DNA from: Uloborus plumipes
Lineage: Eukaryota > Arthropoda > Arachnida > Araneae > Uloboridae
Length of the DNA stretch: 64,000 bases
Direction: 5' to 3'
Assembly: GCA_038373865.1 (NCBI GenBank)
Contig: JAXGGA010001189.1
Location: 101,310 to 165,309, forward strand
Made by a program: the position numbers and the translations under genes
The notes under the pieces: model-generated
Databases searched by the model: none
Seen by the model: the letters and a program-made list of their open reading frames with translations, nothing else
Told to the model about the DNA's origin: nothing
Part shown: piece after piece, positions 9,826 to 20,404 of the stretch
Numbering within the stretch: the stretch's first letter is position 1
How the letters are laid out: each line of letters starts with the position of its first letter

Positions 9826-12657
9826 ATTCACTTAAAAGTTGGAATTTCTCAAAGAAGTTGCTCACTGAGATAATTCCATAGATAGACTGAGGTAGTTATA
9901 ACATCCACAATTTCAGTTCATAAAGTTTTAAAGCTAATTAAGCCAGTTTACGAATATCTTGCTTAAAAAGTGAAACCAATCGTAAGAGTAATCTTAGCGC
10001 AATTTATTATTATTATTTTAAGAAAGAGGGATAAAAGATGCACACAATCCAAAAGTTATTGATTGTTACGAAATAATATTAATAATAATAAATAACCAAA
10101 TAACGAAATGTTTATAAGTTTTACTTTTTTTTCTGAAATTAAATACACATTAGCGTTTACTGAAAAATTTTGTAACAATAGCTGAAACGCTATAATGGAA
10201 GTACTTGCAGTTAAAACAGCATGATTCAGTAACGAAAACGTAATTCTGTATCCATTCTAAAAAAAGTAAAACGTGAAACAAAACAAAAAGGAATATTTTA
10301 TAAGTGTTACGCAATTTATTGTTCAACATTGTTATGTAATTTATAATTCAATGTGAGTGATCCCTTGAAAATTGAGTAAAGGTTTTTCTTTTGAAATTTA
10401 TGCGTTTGGCATAAGATTAAATATTTAGTTCTTAAAAGTGTAACTTTTTTCATAGATTAGCAAAATAAAATCGTTTAATAAATAAAATAAAGTAGTTTAA
10501 TAAGTTTAGATATTAAAAAGCAATTAACTCTTTAAAAATATAGCTTCATAACTCTCAGTGCTCTTAACTTTAATCAATATTTTTATTCTGTATAAAAAAT
10601 GATAAATTCGTTTCATCAAAAAGTGCTCATTACATTTTAATTGCTTTCTCTTCTTCTTTTCAAAATGTTTGTTCCCTATCACTATTTTTAATTGCTTCAT
10701 TTACTGTTTTGAAATAATTTCTGAGCTAAGTACATTTTAAAATGAGGAGAATTACATTTTAATGCTTAATTAAATATGGAGATAATGTCAATATTACTAT
10801 ATTAGCGTTTATGCTTTATGCTATTATTAAAAATAATTACTTTTAATTAGTTTAACGTTTTAATTATATTTCTTCAAAATCTTGCAGTGTTGTTACAATA
10901 TCTTAAACTATTTTTAATTGAAAACAATAATTGTAATTTGGAATTCTGTTTGTCATTTAGAAGACCATAATGTATTGGCGATAAATGATAATAAGTTACC
11001 GAAATCTGTATATAATGTGCTCTAGTGTGTTGTAGAACGAGTATATTTCTTAAGCAGTAAACGACCACGTCTAAAGGACTCTCTACATGCAACGGAAAAT
11101 CCAAATGTTTAAGACAAACCACAAAATCGACAGTCTTCACACAAGAAAATGTAAAGGCGTGCCTTGAGGTGAGTCTCAAATTTCAACGCGCTACGGAATA
11201 TACGAAGGCTAGCCTTTCAAGACCAACCTTCTATCCATGCACAGTACGATCAGCCTTGAGGCAAATCAAATGAAATTTTAGATGGGCAATCCGGCCTCAA
11301 GGCAGGAGATCCGCCAGAATATTTCAACAGAACTCTCCATAAACACGTAGAGGTTTGCCTCAATGCCCGGGGCCTTGGGCATGCATTCGGATGTTCTGTT
11401 GCGTGTAGTCGTGATGCTATAAAAGGAACCTAAACTTGTTTACACAATAGTTTTGTTGATTATGGATAATGATTGTGATTATTTTCTGCAATGTTTTATA
11501 TTTCACTTATCTTCACTATAAAATTGCTAAACCCTTTCACGCAAATTTATCAGACATTAGACAAAATAATGTTATTTTGCGTCTGAAGAAAGTAAACAAA
11601 TATGTTGTAAAAGCTGATATTTTTTAAAACCAAACTATACTTAAATTAACAAAAAGAATAATTCCGAAATTTCTGAAAATGGTGCACAATGAATGAAATT
11701 CCATGAAATTATTTTACATTTTTATGTGTAATATGCAATATCAAAGCAAATAGTTCTACCATAATTTGCTAAATTCTCAGTGTTTTTATTTTTGTCTATT
11801 CTAACAACTATGACAAAAATAATGCGACATTTAAAAGAGACTGAAAACACAAAATGAATGGAAATACCTTTTTTTTTACTGAAAATGTAAATGCTACTTA
11901 TAAATGCGATGGAAAAGATAGCTAATTTTAATCCCTTTATTTTTAAGTGATAATATCGAAACTTTTAAAGCGCTGTCGGAAACATCATGTTTTCTTTTTT
12001 GAAGAGTTATTTGTTCAAAATTATAGGATAAAAATTTACTTTTTACATTGAAAAATTGCTTTTAAAAACTAAAGCATAATTATATCATATTGATCCTTTT
12101 TGAAACAAACATTTTGAAGATCCTTTTAACGTATTTTTGTGTATTTTTGCAGGCAGTAATACATCGAAAATATGTGAAGTATAACAGGAATGGCATTAAA
12201 ATTTATAATGGTTCTACTTATTCCCATTGCTTTGAGTTAGCTATATGACACAAACAAGTTCAATCAATATTTAAGGAGAAAAATACTAAAATACAGTTAT
12301 GAATTGAAAAAGCCTTTGTTTTCTTTTTTTTTTATAAAGATAAAAAGTAGCCCTACATAACCAAGCTGACAGTGCAATAGTTTGCAAGACATTTCATTTT
12401 AAAAAATAGGTCGGTACAGCAAGTGTAATGTTTTTATTTTCTTTCCTTTTTTATATTTTTTTAAATATAAAACATGTTGCTAAAATTCACTTTAAAAGTA
12501 AATATTTTTAACTTGGGAGACGAAAGAGTAGCCAAATACAAAGGCTCAAGCATCAAAGTTATACAAAAATCAAAGTTTTACTTCTGTACACGTTCAGATT
12601 AGGAAAGTGAAAAACCGGCGTAAATAAAGCACTAATTGTCACGAAAATAAAATAATT
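9826..12657. other. AT-rich DNA with one GC-richer block
   Basis: Mostly featureless AT-rich DNA. The block at about 11160-11410 is GC-richer and repeats the word GCCTTGAGGC or its variants four times (for example GCCTTGAGGCAAATC and GGCCTCAAGGCAGG). I see no open frame or terminal repeats around it. The open frame at 10874-11179 has no recognisable domain. Confidence 0.5.
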
Positions 12658-12893
12658 ATACTAGAATGCAACTTAACTTGACACTGAACGTCAATACGGG
12701 CGGAGCCAATAAGAGCTCACAAGCAGTCAGCGATCTCCTCTAATTCGCCAAGTAGGCTGTGACGTTTTATCTAGCTCGTTTTTCATAGGCTAACGTTACG
12801 CTGACGTCACGATTCTGTTATCAAGAAAGGTTGCAGTGTAGTATACCTATTTCAGGGCTACGATGGAGCCTCATCATCAGTGCAAATAGCTTA
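12658..12893 (-). repeat. Dispersed repeat, inverted copy of 33545-33812
   Basis: Reverse-complement homology to 33545-33812 runs from the TTAACTTGACACTGAACGT block through GACGTTTTATCTAGCTCG to the TACACTGCAACC block. It ends with a hammerhead-like core in both copies. GC content is higher than the surroundings and the TGACGTCA/CGTGACG words are shared. It may be a fragment of a Penelope-like retroelement or a related ribozyme-bearing repeat; no protein-coding part is visible. Confidence 0.7.
12840..12890 (-). ncRNA. Degenerate hammerhead-like core
   Basis: On the minus strand CTGATGA (12874-12880) is followed by one extra T, a pairable GAGGCT...AGCCCT stem, then GAAAT (12849-12853). This is the order of a hammerhead core (CUGAUGA, stem II, GAAA). 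The GAAAC has become GAAAT and stem I pairing next to it is poor, so cleavage is doubtful. Confidence 0.4.
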
Positions 12894-12928
12894 AAACATA
12901 GCAAGAAAGCCGAGTAAAATAGTTTCGC

Positions 12929-13977
<1,049 letters not shown>

Positions 13978-13979
13978 TA

Positions 13980-15270
13980 CCGTAAAATGGGGTGAATCGG
14001 AACACTTTTCAGCTTTGATTGTAAAAAAAGCAGTTAAAAGATTTTTTTAAATTTGATTTTTTGGGTAAAAATTTCGGTCTTGCTTTACTTTCGATATTCC
14101 AAGCAAAGACAAAACATTTTGAACAATTATTATTAAAATACATAGGAAATTAAGGGTGTTCCGAATCACCCCGCTGAGAGGGGTCAATCGAAACACTTGT
14201 TAAAAATTTTATTTTTTTTCAATTTAACCTGTAATAGATCTCACAAACATGAGTAATATTGATGGGGGAAAATAAGAACAGATAATTACTGTCAAATAAA
14301 TGTATAATTTCAATACCAGTAAACGTTTATAATTTGTCAAAATTCAAAATAATGTTGAGCTTATGAAAAATGAAAAGTAATTTTAAGAAATGCTTTTGAA
14401 TTGAAATACAAAAATTTAACATGAAAGGAAGTCACTCATGTCGTCCACAAATATGTACTTGTCCTTAAAACTAGCAATTATGACTTGACATAAGTTTTTT
14501 CATAACATCTCCTGGGATGAGCGTTGCCTTTTCTTTAGTTTCTTAAAATTTCTGGGTTTCGGGTATTGTCCTGTAAGATTTTAACACTTATTCATCACTG
14601 TCTGTGTGCTGGACTTTTGCTACATAAAGTCTGTATGACTTTCCCCCGTGTATTTTAAGTAAAAAGAAGTCTCCCGGTGAAAAAATCTTTTGAAATCTGA
14701 AACTTTTTGTCATTCTAAGATCTAGTTGCTCACGAGAAGAGATAAACAGTAACAAATCCTTGTCTTTGTCTTGATTAGAAGAATTGGGGTTAGAATATTG
14801 ATTTTTAAAATAGTTTCTTCAAATAAGTTTGAATTGGAACAACAGAACTAAGTGTTCCGATTCACCCCACATTTTTTTTTCCTGTGGCATTTTTCAGAAT
14901 TCTTCATTTTTATGATACAATTTATAAAAAATGCAAATTCTAATGTGGCATTCTGTTGTTTAAATACATGTATAATCGAAACATACCACTGTTAGTTTTT
15001 CAATATAAAGAAGGTTTGTTCTTGCATGCGAAGTTTTGCAGTATATGAAAACGTGATGTTTTCTAGCATTCCACGTGCAGCCCCCCTTAGAAGCCAGTAG
15101 CTTTGCCAGATTGACAAAACTATTTTTTTCCTACTTCCTATGATCTTACCTTTTTTAAAAAAAATTCATGGCGAAAAATACCTAATAGTATATTTATGAA
15201 GAATTTATTTGTGCGGTCGGGAAGTTTTGTTCCGATTGACCCCGCTGTTCCTATACACCCCATTTTACGG
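13980..15270. mobile_element. TA-flanked non-autonomous DNA transposon, CCGTAAAATGGGGTG ends
   Basis: A 1291-bp element with 15-bp perfect terminal inverted repeats CCGTAAAATGGGGTG and TA at both sides (13978-13979, 15271-15272), suggesting Tc1/mariner-type mobilisation. The word GGGGTGAATCGGAACAC recurs in both orientations at about 13988, 14159, 14183, 14853 and 15227, as transposase-binding subterminal repeats often do. No coding sequence remains. A damaged second copy lies at 8787-9825. Confidence 0.85.
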
Positions 15271-15439
15271 TATCAAAAAGCCAGCGTTTAAAAACATATT
15301 CCATGTTTGTAACATGTTGTGGCAATAAGGCGTAAACAAATAGATGTAACCATAAAAACAAGGCATTTTCATATTTGAAAAACAAAATTTAAAACCCAAG
15401 TAGAAAAATAGTATTTGTTTATAATAACATAAATCCAGA

Positions 15440-15973
15440 TATATATAAAATGGATCTATGTATATTTGTATTTATGTATGGAAATTTGTACAAATTGTAT
15501 CGATTTTTCCTCATACAAATCCGCAGTTTCTTCGGATTTTCATCGAACTTGACACAGAGGTTCCTTGATGCACTAGAACTCACAAAGGTGGAGTTTTGAA
15601 AATTTGAAAAAATCCAAAAAGCTCAAAATGCAAATTTTTTATCTCAAAATGGCCATTTTCTTTCATTTTTGAATGTATAGAGCAATAGAGCCTTTAAGCT
15701 TGCAAATCGATAAAATTAAACACATCCAAATATGAGTGTTTTCCAACAAAGATTACGATTAGCAATGAATTATCAACTTAAAACTCACCTATTTCATTTT
15801 ATCTTGAAATATTTCAAACACATTTATAATGCATGTTCTAATAATCTTGGAACATTGAAACAAATATTGTATAATGCAGAAAAATGAGAGATTCCAATAT
15901 ATATTTAGCTCCAATTGTTTTTGAGCTATGTTGTATCAATAAGCACCCGGGCAACGCCGGGTAATAAGCTTGT
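15440..15973 (+). mobile_element. Helitron-like non-autonomous remnant
   Basis: Starts with ATATATATAAAATGGATC, like arthropod Helitron 5' ends. It ends with a perfect 6-bp hairpin ACCCGG-GCAACG-CCGGGT (15945-15962) a few bases before CTTG (15969-15972), close to the Helitron CTRR terminus. The GCAACG loop is shared with the hairpin of the tandem units at 37473-48018. No Rep or helicase coding remains. The 5' boundary is approximate. Confidence 0.6.
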
Positions 15974-16372
15974 ATATAACAAAAGTTAATAACCAAAAAA
16001 TAAATTAAAACACTAAACTTGCATGACGACGCTATTTAGAGCACAAATTGAAAATATTTTCAGAAATCTTGCTAACTAAAATCAATTCCATGCAATTTAA
16101 TCAATAACAAACCGAAAATGGCAGCAAATAAAAATTCCGAACTATTGAGTTTTTTCCTGTAATCTGGGAACCATAGAACTATTGCCGGAATTGAAGCATA
16201 GATAATTCTTTTAATTTTATTTAAAACAGGTTAGAATTTAAACTTGAAAGTTAAAAAAAAAAAAAAAAACGAATTACTCAGATTCTGGCAGAAAGTCAAG
16301 ACTTAGCTAACACTCTCGATCTAGTCATTGGTAAGCACAAAAGCGTATGAATACAAAAACATAAGAAATCTG
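15974..16372. other. AT-rich DNA, nothing recognised
   Basis: No motif, repeat or gene recognised. Confidence 0.5.
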
Positions 16373-16554
16373 CACACTGCTAAAAATAAATTGTTGTTTT
16401 TACAGTATAATACTGGCAGCAGAGGTGCCGCATTAAAACTGTAAAATGCACAGTAATAAACGCTAGAATTAGCAATTTTACAGTTTATTACTGTGAATTT
16501 TATAGTTTTAAACTCTAAACACGGCTGCTAGTATTACATTGTAAAAAACAAGCG

Positions 16555-16585
<31 letters not shown>

Positions 16586-16592
16586 AGAGCAG
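16373..16592. mobile_element. Short copy of the TACACTGC MITE family
   Basis: Left end CACACTGCTAAAAATAAATT, internal ATAATACTGGCAGCAGAGGT and AATTTTACAGTTTATTACTG, and right end TTTGCAGAGCAG after a 30-nt poly-T run (16554-16583). Internally shortened relative to 24273-24590. Confidence 0.75.
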
Positions 16593-17478
16593 AATCGTTT
16601 GAACGAAAGTTTTCAAAATGTGATACACCGTTTTCACTTCATGACGTTATTTCCTTTTAAAACAGAAGAAGTCCGCTCTTTTGTTACATGAAATTACTTT
16701 CCTAGTACTTCTTTTTTTTTCTAACCCCCGGTTGAAAAAAAATATTCAAGAAATAATTCTAATTTAATTATGGATATCTTTAAAATGATACTTAAATCTT
16801 TTCTTCTCTTAACTAACTCAAACGTGTGACATGTAATCAAGTTATTTCTTACTCTGAAACAAAAAGATGACTGATTAGTAGACAATTTAATTAAATAAGT
16901 ATGACAGAATTTAATTCAATACCAATGCATTATATATATATTCATAAAATCTATCATCAACAGTAAAATTACTAACTAAATAAGAAGTGTCTTGGAAGTT
17001 GAAATATACATAACTATATAACTGTGATAATTAATTTATAGTATGCAGCTGCTTTTAAATACTAATGACGATAGTTGAAGTGACAATGCCAAATTTCGTG
17101 TTATACATTCACACATGGGATCATTATAGATTACTTTTTCTATTACGACGCTGTTTTCTTTAAGTCTAAAAAATGTAAACTTTTGCGTAATTTCTTATGT
17201 TTGCTTTTTTTCCAATGGATTCCTTACTAACTATTTAAAATTAAACAAATTAACGTTTCTAATATCTTAGAAATGTATATGTGTACTCTCATTGGTTGGA
17301 AGGAAAGGGGGCAATTGTGGAATTTAAGGTGTGGCCACCTGGGAAGTTCCACAAGAACTAGCGAAGAGTTGCACAGTTCAGAGAAATAACAAAATGAAAA
17401 AGAGAAGATTTCGAAGACACTACTAGTAAATATTGAGAGAAAATATTAAGTTTTAAAAATGCTAATATATAACAGTAT
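16593..17478. other. AT-rich DNA, nothing recognised
   Basis: No gene, element end or RNA motif recognised. Confidence 0.5.
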
Positions 17479-17880
17479 GTAAAGCAGAAAGTGACCACCC
17501 CTAAGCAGGGGCTAAGGCAGAAACATGCAATACTCGTTTAGCATGTACGTTATGCATGCTCCTTTAGTCCATGGTTGGAATAAACGAGCTGACGGTTCGT
17601 TGCATGTTTCTGCCTTAGCCCTTGCTTAGGGGCGGTTACTTTCTGATTTATGCCCTAGCCTTACCTCAAAGTTTTCGAGTTGTACCGTACCAAGTGCGGT
17701 CGCTCGCTGGTAATCTAATTTTCACATCAGCAACCAGTTTTTGTTGACTCCCTTTGCTTTCTAAGAGGATTTTTGCCACCGGCTTGCTTAATTACTATAC
17801 CATGCTGATGAGTGCAAAATAAGCACGAAACTGCAGTCCATGGTGGAATAAACGAGCTAGCGGCGTATTGCATACCATTA
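17479..17880 (+). repeat. Retrozyme-like repeat locus with inverted fragment
   Basis: Two direct copies of AGTCCATGG(T)TGGAATAAACGAGCT begin at 17566 and 17835. Each starts at a hammerhead cleavage position (AGTC|CATGG), so the distance between cleavage sites is 269 nt. An intact hammerhead lies at the end of this unit. Upstream, 17479-17528 is an inverted copy (about 90% matching) of 17601-17650, rich in TAAGCAGGGGCTAAGGC-like words. The layout, roughly one full monomer bounded by ribozyme cleavage sites, is that of a retrozyme or a ribozyme-bearing terminal repeat of a Penelope-like element. Confidence 0.75.
17798..17845 (+). ncRNA. Type I hammerhead ribozyme, all core positions intact
   Basis: A self-cleaving RNA motif. 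Stem I is 7 bp: 17798-17804 pairs with CATGGTG at 17839-17845, with one G-U at the far end. The core CTGATGA is at 17805-17811. Stem II is a perfect 4 bp, GTGC/GCAC (17812-17815, 17823-17826), with a 7-nt loop. GAAA is at 17827-17830. Stem III is ACTGCAGT (17830-17837): two pairs with a tetraloop within one molecule, or 8 bp between two molecules, because the word is a palindrome. The cleavage triplet is GTC, with cleavage expected after C17838. Very short stem III is typical of hammerheads in Penelope-like elements and animal retrozymes. Activity is inferred from structure only. Confidence 0.88.
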
Positions 17881-18179
17881 ACGTATTTGGAAAATTTAAA
17901 CTCTATCTGAATATTGATTTAGCAGTGGATTAATTTCTGAAAAAAAATATTACATGCATCTTTAACGCGCACAATATACAAGAAAGATCTTTCTTTACAT
18001 TAACCCATTAATGCTTAGCGTCCCTTTTTAGGGACAGTCCAAAAAAGGGTCTGGATTTCCCCAAAATGAACATGTCAACCAAATAATAGTGTTCAATTAG
18101 AACCTTGATATTGTTTCGATTCGTTATTAACATATTTCAGCACATAACCATTGTAAAGTGTGTTCTGTAGCAGTTTTAA

Positions 18180-18674
18180 TCCTTCACTGCACGATTTTGT
18201 ATATTTTCATGAAAAAAAAATCATATATTACCTTTTAATAGCTCTGAGTTCAGGGAAAATGTAGAAAAAAATTAATCTTAAAAATGTGCACCAAAACTGA
18301 TGTTTTAATTGTTTGTTCTACATATGGTACAAAGCACATAGCGTATGCTTTGTATACCGATAAGTGTAATAATTTACAATGTGTTTTGTGCCATAAGTGG
18401 TACAAACAAATTTGCCACTAAGTGTATTTAAACATGTTTAGAACAAAGGAAATAATGACTAAGCACACTTCTAACGGAAATGCAGACACTCTTTTTTTCA
18501 AAAGCAAGAACTGTAATACCTAGACTAGTGCAACTAACTAGTGCATAAACATCACACTAAACTCTTATAGCAATGTTCCAGAAGGGGCGCAAAACTCACT
18601 TTAACTGCATTTAAATATCATAAGAATATATGAGGGTTTTTTTGGTCAGATCAGGCACACCATGCAGTGAAGGG
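18180..18674. mobile_element. piggyBac-type MITE (CCTTCACTGCA ends) nested in the MITE at 18004
   Basis: A 495-bp insert flanked by TTAA at 18176-18179 and 18675-18678, with inverted ends (T)CCTTCACTGCA and TGCAGTGAAGGG. The empty site is TTAA at 56685-56688 in the intact host copy. TTAA duplication and a CCC-type end are piggyBac-superfamily traits. No coding sequence. Confidence 0.88.
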
Positions 18675-18861
18675 TTAATAATATATGATCTTTATCAAAA
18701 ATTACATCGTGCACAATCTCAAGAAAAGAAGTTAAGTGTTCAAAGTTATTCCCTGCTTACCAGTTTACGTTAGTTGCTGATTTTATTTCTTCTTATAAAA
18801 TATCTTGTTAAATATTATATCTTAGGCAGAAAAAAAAAGTAACAAAAGTATATAGCCTCTG

Positions 18862-20175
18862 CACTGTTAAAACTAATGGTTGCAATTGGCACCTTTCCAG
18901 GGTGAAACGCTTGTAACATCAGCGGCACCCAGTAGGGTGCCGAGATTTCACCGTTGGCTTGGGTGAAAAACCGGCACCCTCAATTTAACAAGCAGCGCGG
19001 GTGAAAGATGGAACCGTATAGGATAGCATAATGGCACCCACACTGTTCACTATTGCAGATCCCCCCTGTGCTGTGTGCGTTTTTGTTTTTCAATTGTGTT
19101 TACTTTTATTTATTATTTTTATTCACGAAGTCTTGGTGCATTTTCACCTTTTATTCCGATTTGAAAATGATCGAAACTTGTAATTAAAGGCATTTTCTCA
19201 CAGTTCAGACTTTCCAACATATTTTAAAGAATTTATGACTTGGATTCAACTAAGTAGTTTTAAGAGGGAAGGTATTTTTTGGACCCCTTTCAAAAACAAA
19301 AACATTCAGTTGTATTTTCGATCAATAAAAAATTGAATCGTTTCATTAAATTCTAAAATTTTAATCAAGAGTAACATATTGATACGTATGAAGAGTTCGA
19401 CATTTGAATATCTTTATGGAATAAAAGATAGGGGTACTTGGCGAAATACATTTTAACAATCTATTCATTTCAAAGATGGAACAAAACAAAGTAAGCTCTA
19501 GCAATAACGAACTCGGTATTCGCTATCAATAACGCCAACGAAAGATATTAGCGAAAGCACGAAATGCAAATACATAAACGCGTAATAAAAACAAATAAGA
19601 AAGAAAGAGTCGGGTAGAAAGTGTTTTTTTTTCTTTCCTTCGCGTTCTGCTGCTTCCTGGCTGTGTCTACGCAGCTAAAGAGAATCGCTACACACCAGAG
19701 ATAATTTTCCATTGGAACACTTTGAATTGCTTTTACATAAGTTGGAAAATCTTAGAACTATGATTAAATGCATGTACTTACATGAAAATTCGAAGATTAA
19801 ACTGAAGAAATAATCCATTTTTGTAATAAACTCGAGGTGAAATCCAAGACTGTGAAAACACTGTATCGAGAATTCTGTCGTGTCGACGTAAACAAGATGT
19901 CCGCCATTCAAATGGTTGATGATGATGATGAGACCTCGGAGTCGCAATACGCAGGCGCCGCGATTAAAGGTGCCGTTTGGTACTGAGAGATGTCTCACTG
20001 AGCATGCGCAAGCCTAAAGGGTGCCGATGGCGCTCCAGAATTAGCATAATGCACCTTCTGAGAGGCCTTTTGGCACGGCAAGAGCATTTCAAATTCGCTA
20101 TGGCACCCCATGGCACCTTGCTTTCACTTCAGCTTTCTTATTGGCACCCCTGCGTCACCCGTAGTTTTAACAGTG
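18862..20175. mobile_element. CACTG-ended DNA transposon, non-autonomous, nested
   Basis: A 1314-bp insert with ends CACTGTTAAAACTA and TAGTTTTAACAGTG (14-bp perfect inverted repeat). The host copy at 56868-56869 shows the empty site CCTCTGGGGTC, so the insertion duplicated 2 bp (TG at 18860-18861 and 20176-20177). Both subterminal regions are packed with GGCACC/GGTGCC words (for example near 18892, 18929, 18971, 20103, 20146), as in CACTA/EnSpm-like elements. The open frame at 19675-19998 on the minus strand has no recognisable domain and I do not support it. Confidence 0.88.
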
Positions 20176-20404
20176 TGGGGTCTATCGAAAATTTTAAGGG
20201 ACGATTTTTCTTTCCTTAATGAAAAAAAAAATATTTTTTACACAATATTTTTTTAGCTATTTTTCCTGTCCATTAAACACACTGTTTGTAACCAGTATAC
20301 TAAATATCTTTGGAAAAAAATGACAGGCAATAATTGGTTAATTACTTTAAGGGTGCTACTGAGCACCTACAAAAGGAAGTCTAACTTTTTGTTTAAAAAC
20401 ATTA

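Larger units (their letters stand above)
18004..20337. mobile_element. piggyBac-type MITE (CCCATTAATGC ends) interrupted twice
   Basis: Starts TTAA-CCCATTAATGC (TTAA at 18000-18003) and ends at GGTTAA (TTAA at 20338-20341). Removing the insertions at 18180-18674 and 18862-20175 with their target duplications leaves about 519 bp that match the uninterrupted 515-bp copy at 56511-57025. Non-coding. The right terminus is slightly mutated (ATAATTGG instead of ATTAATGGG). Confidence 0.9.

Noticed and set aside
19675..19998. 107-codon minus-strand frame inside the CACTG element as its transposase
   Set aside because: No catalytic motif or recognisable domain; too short for any transposase.
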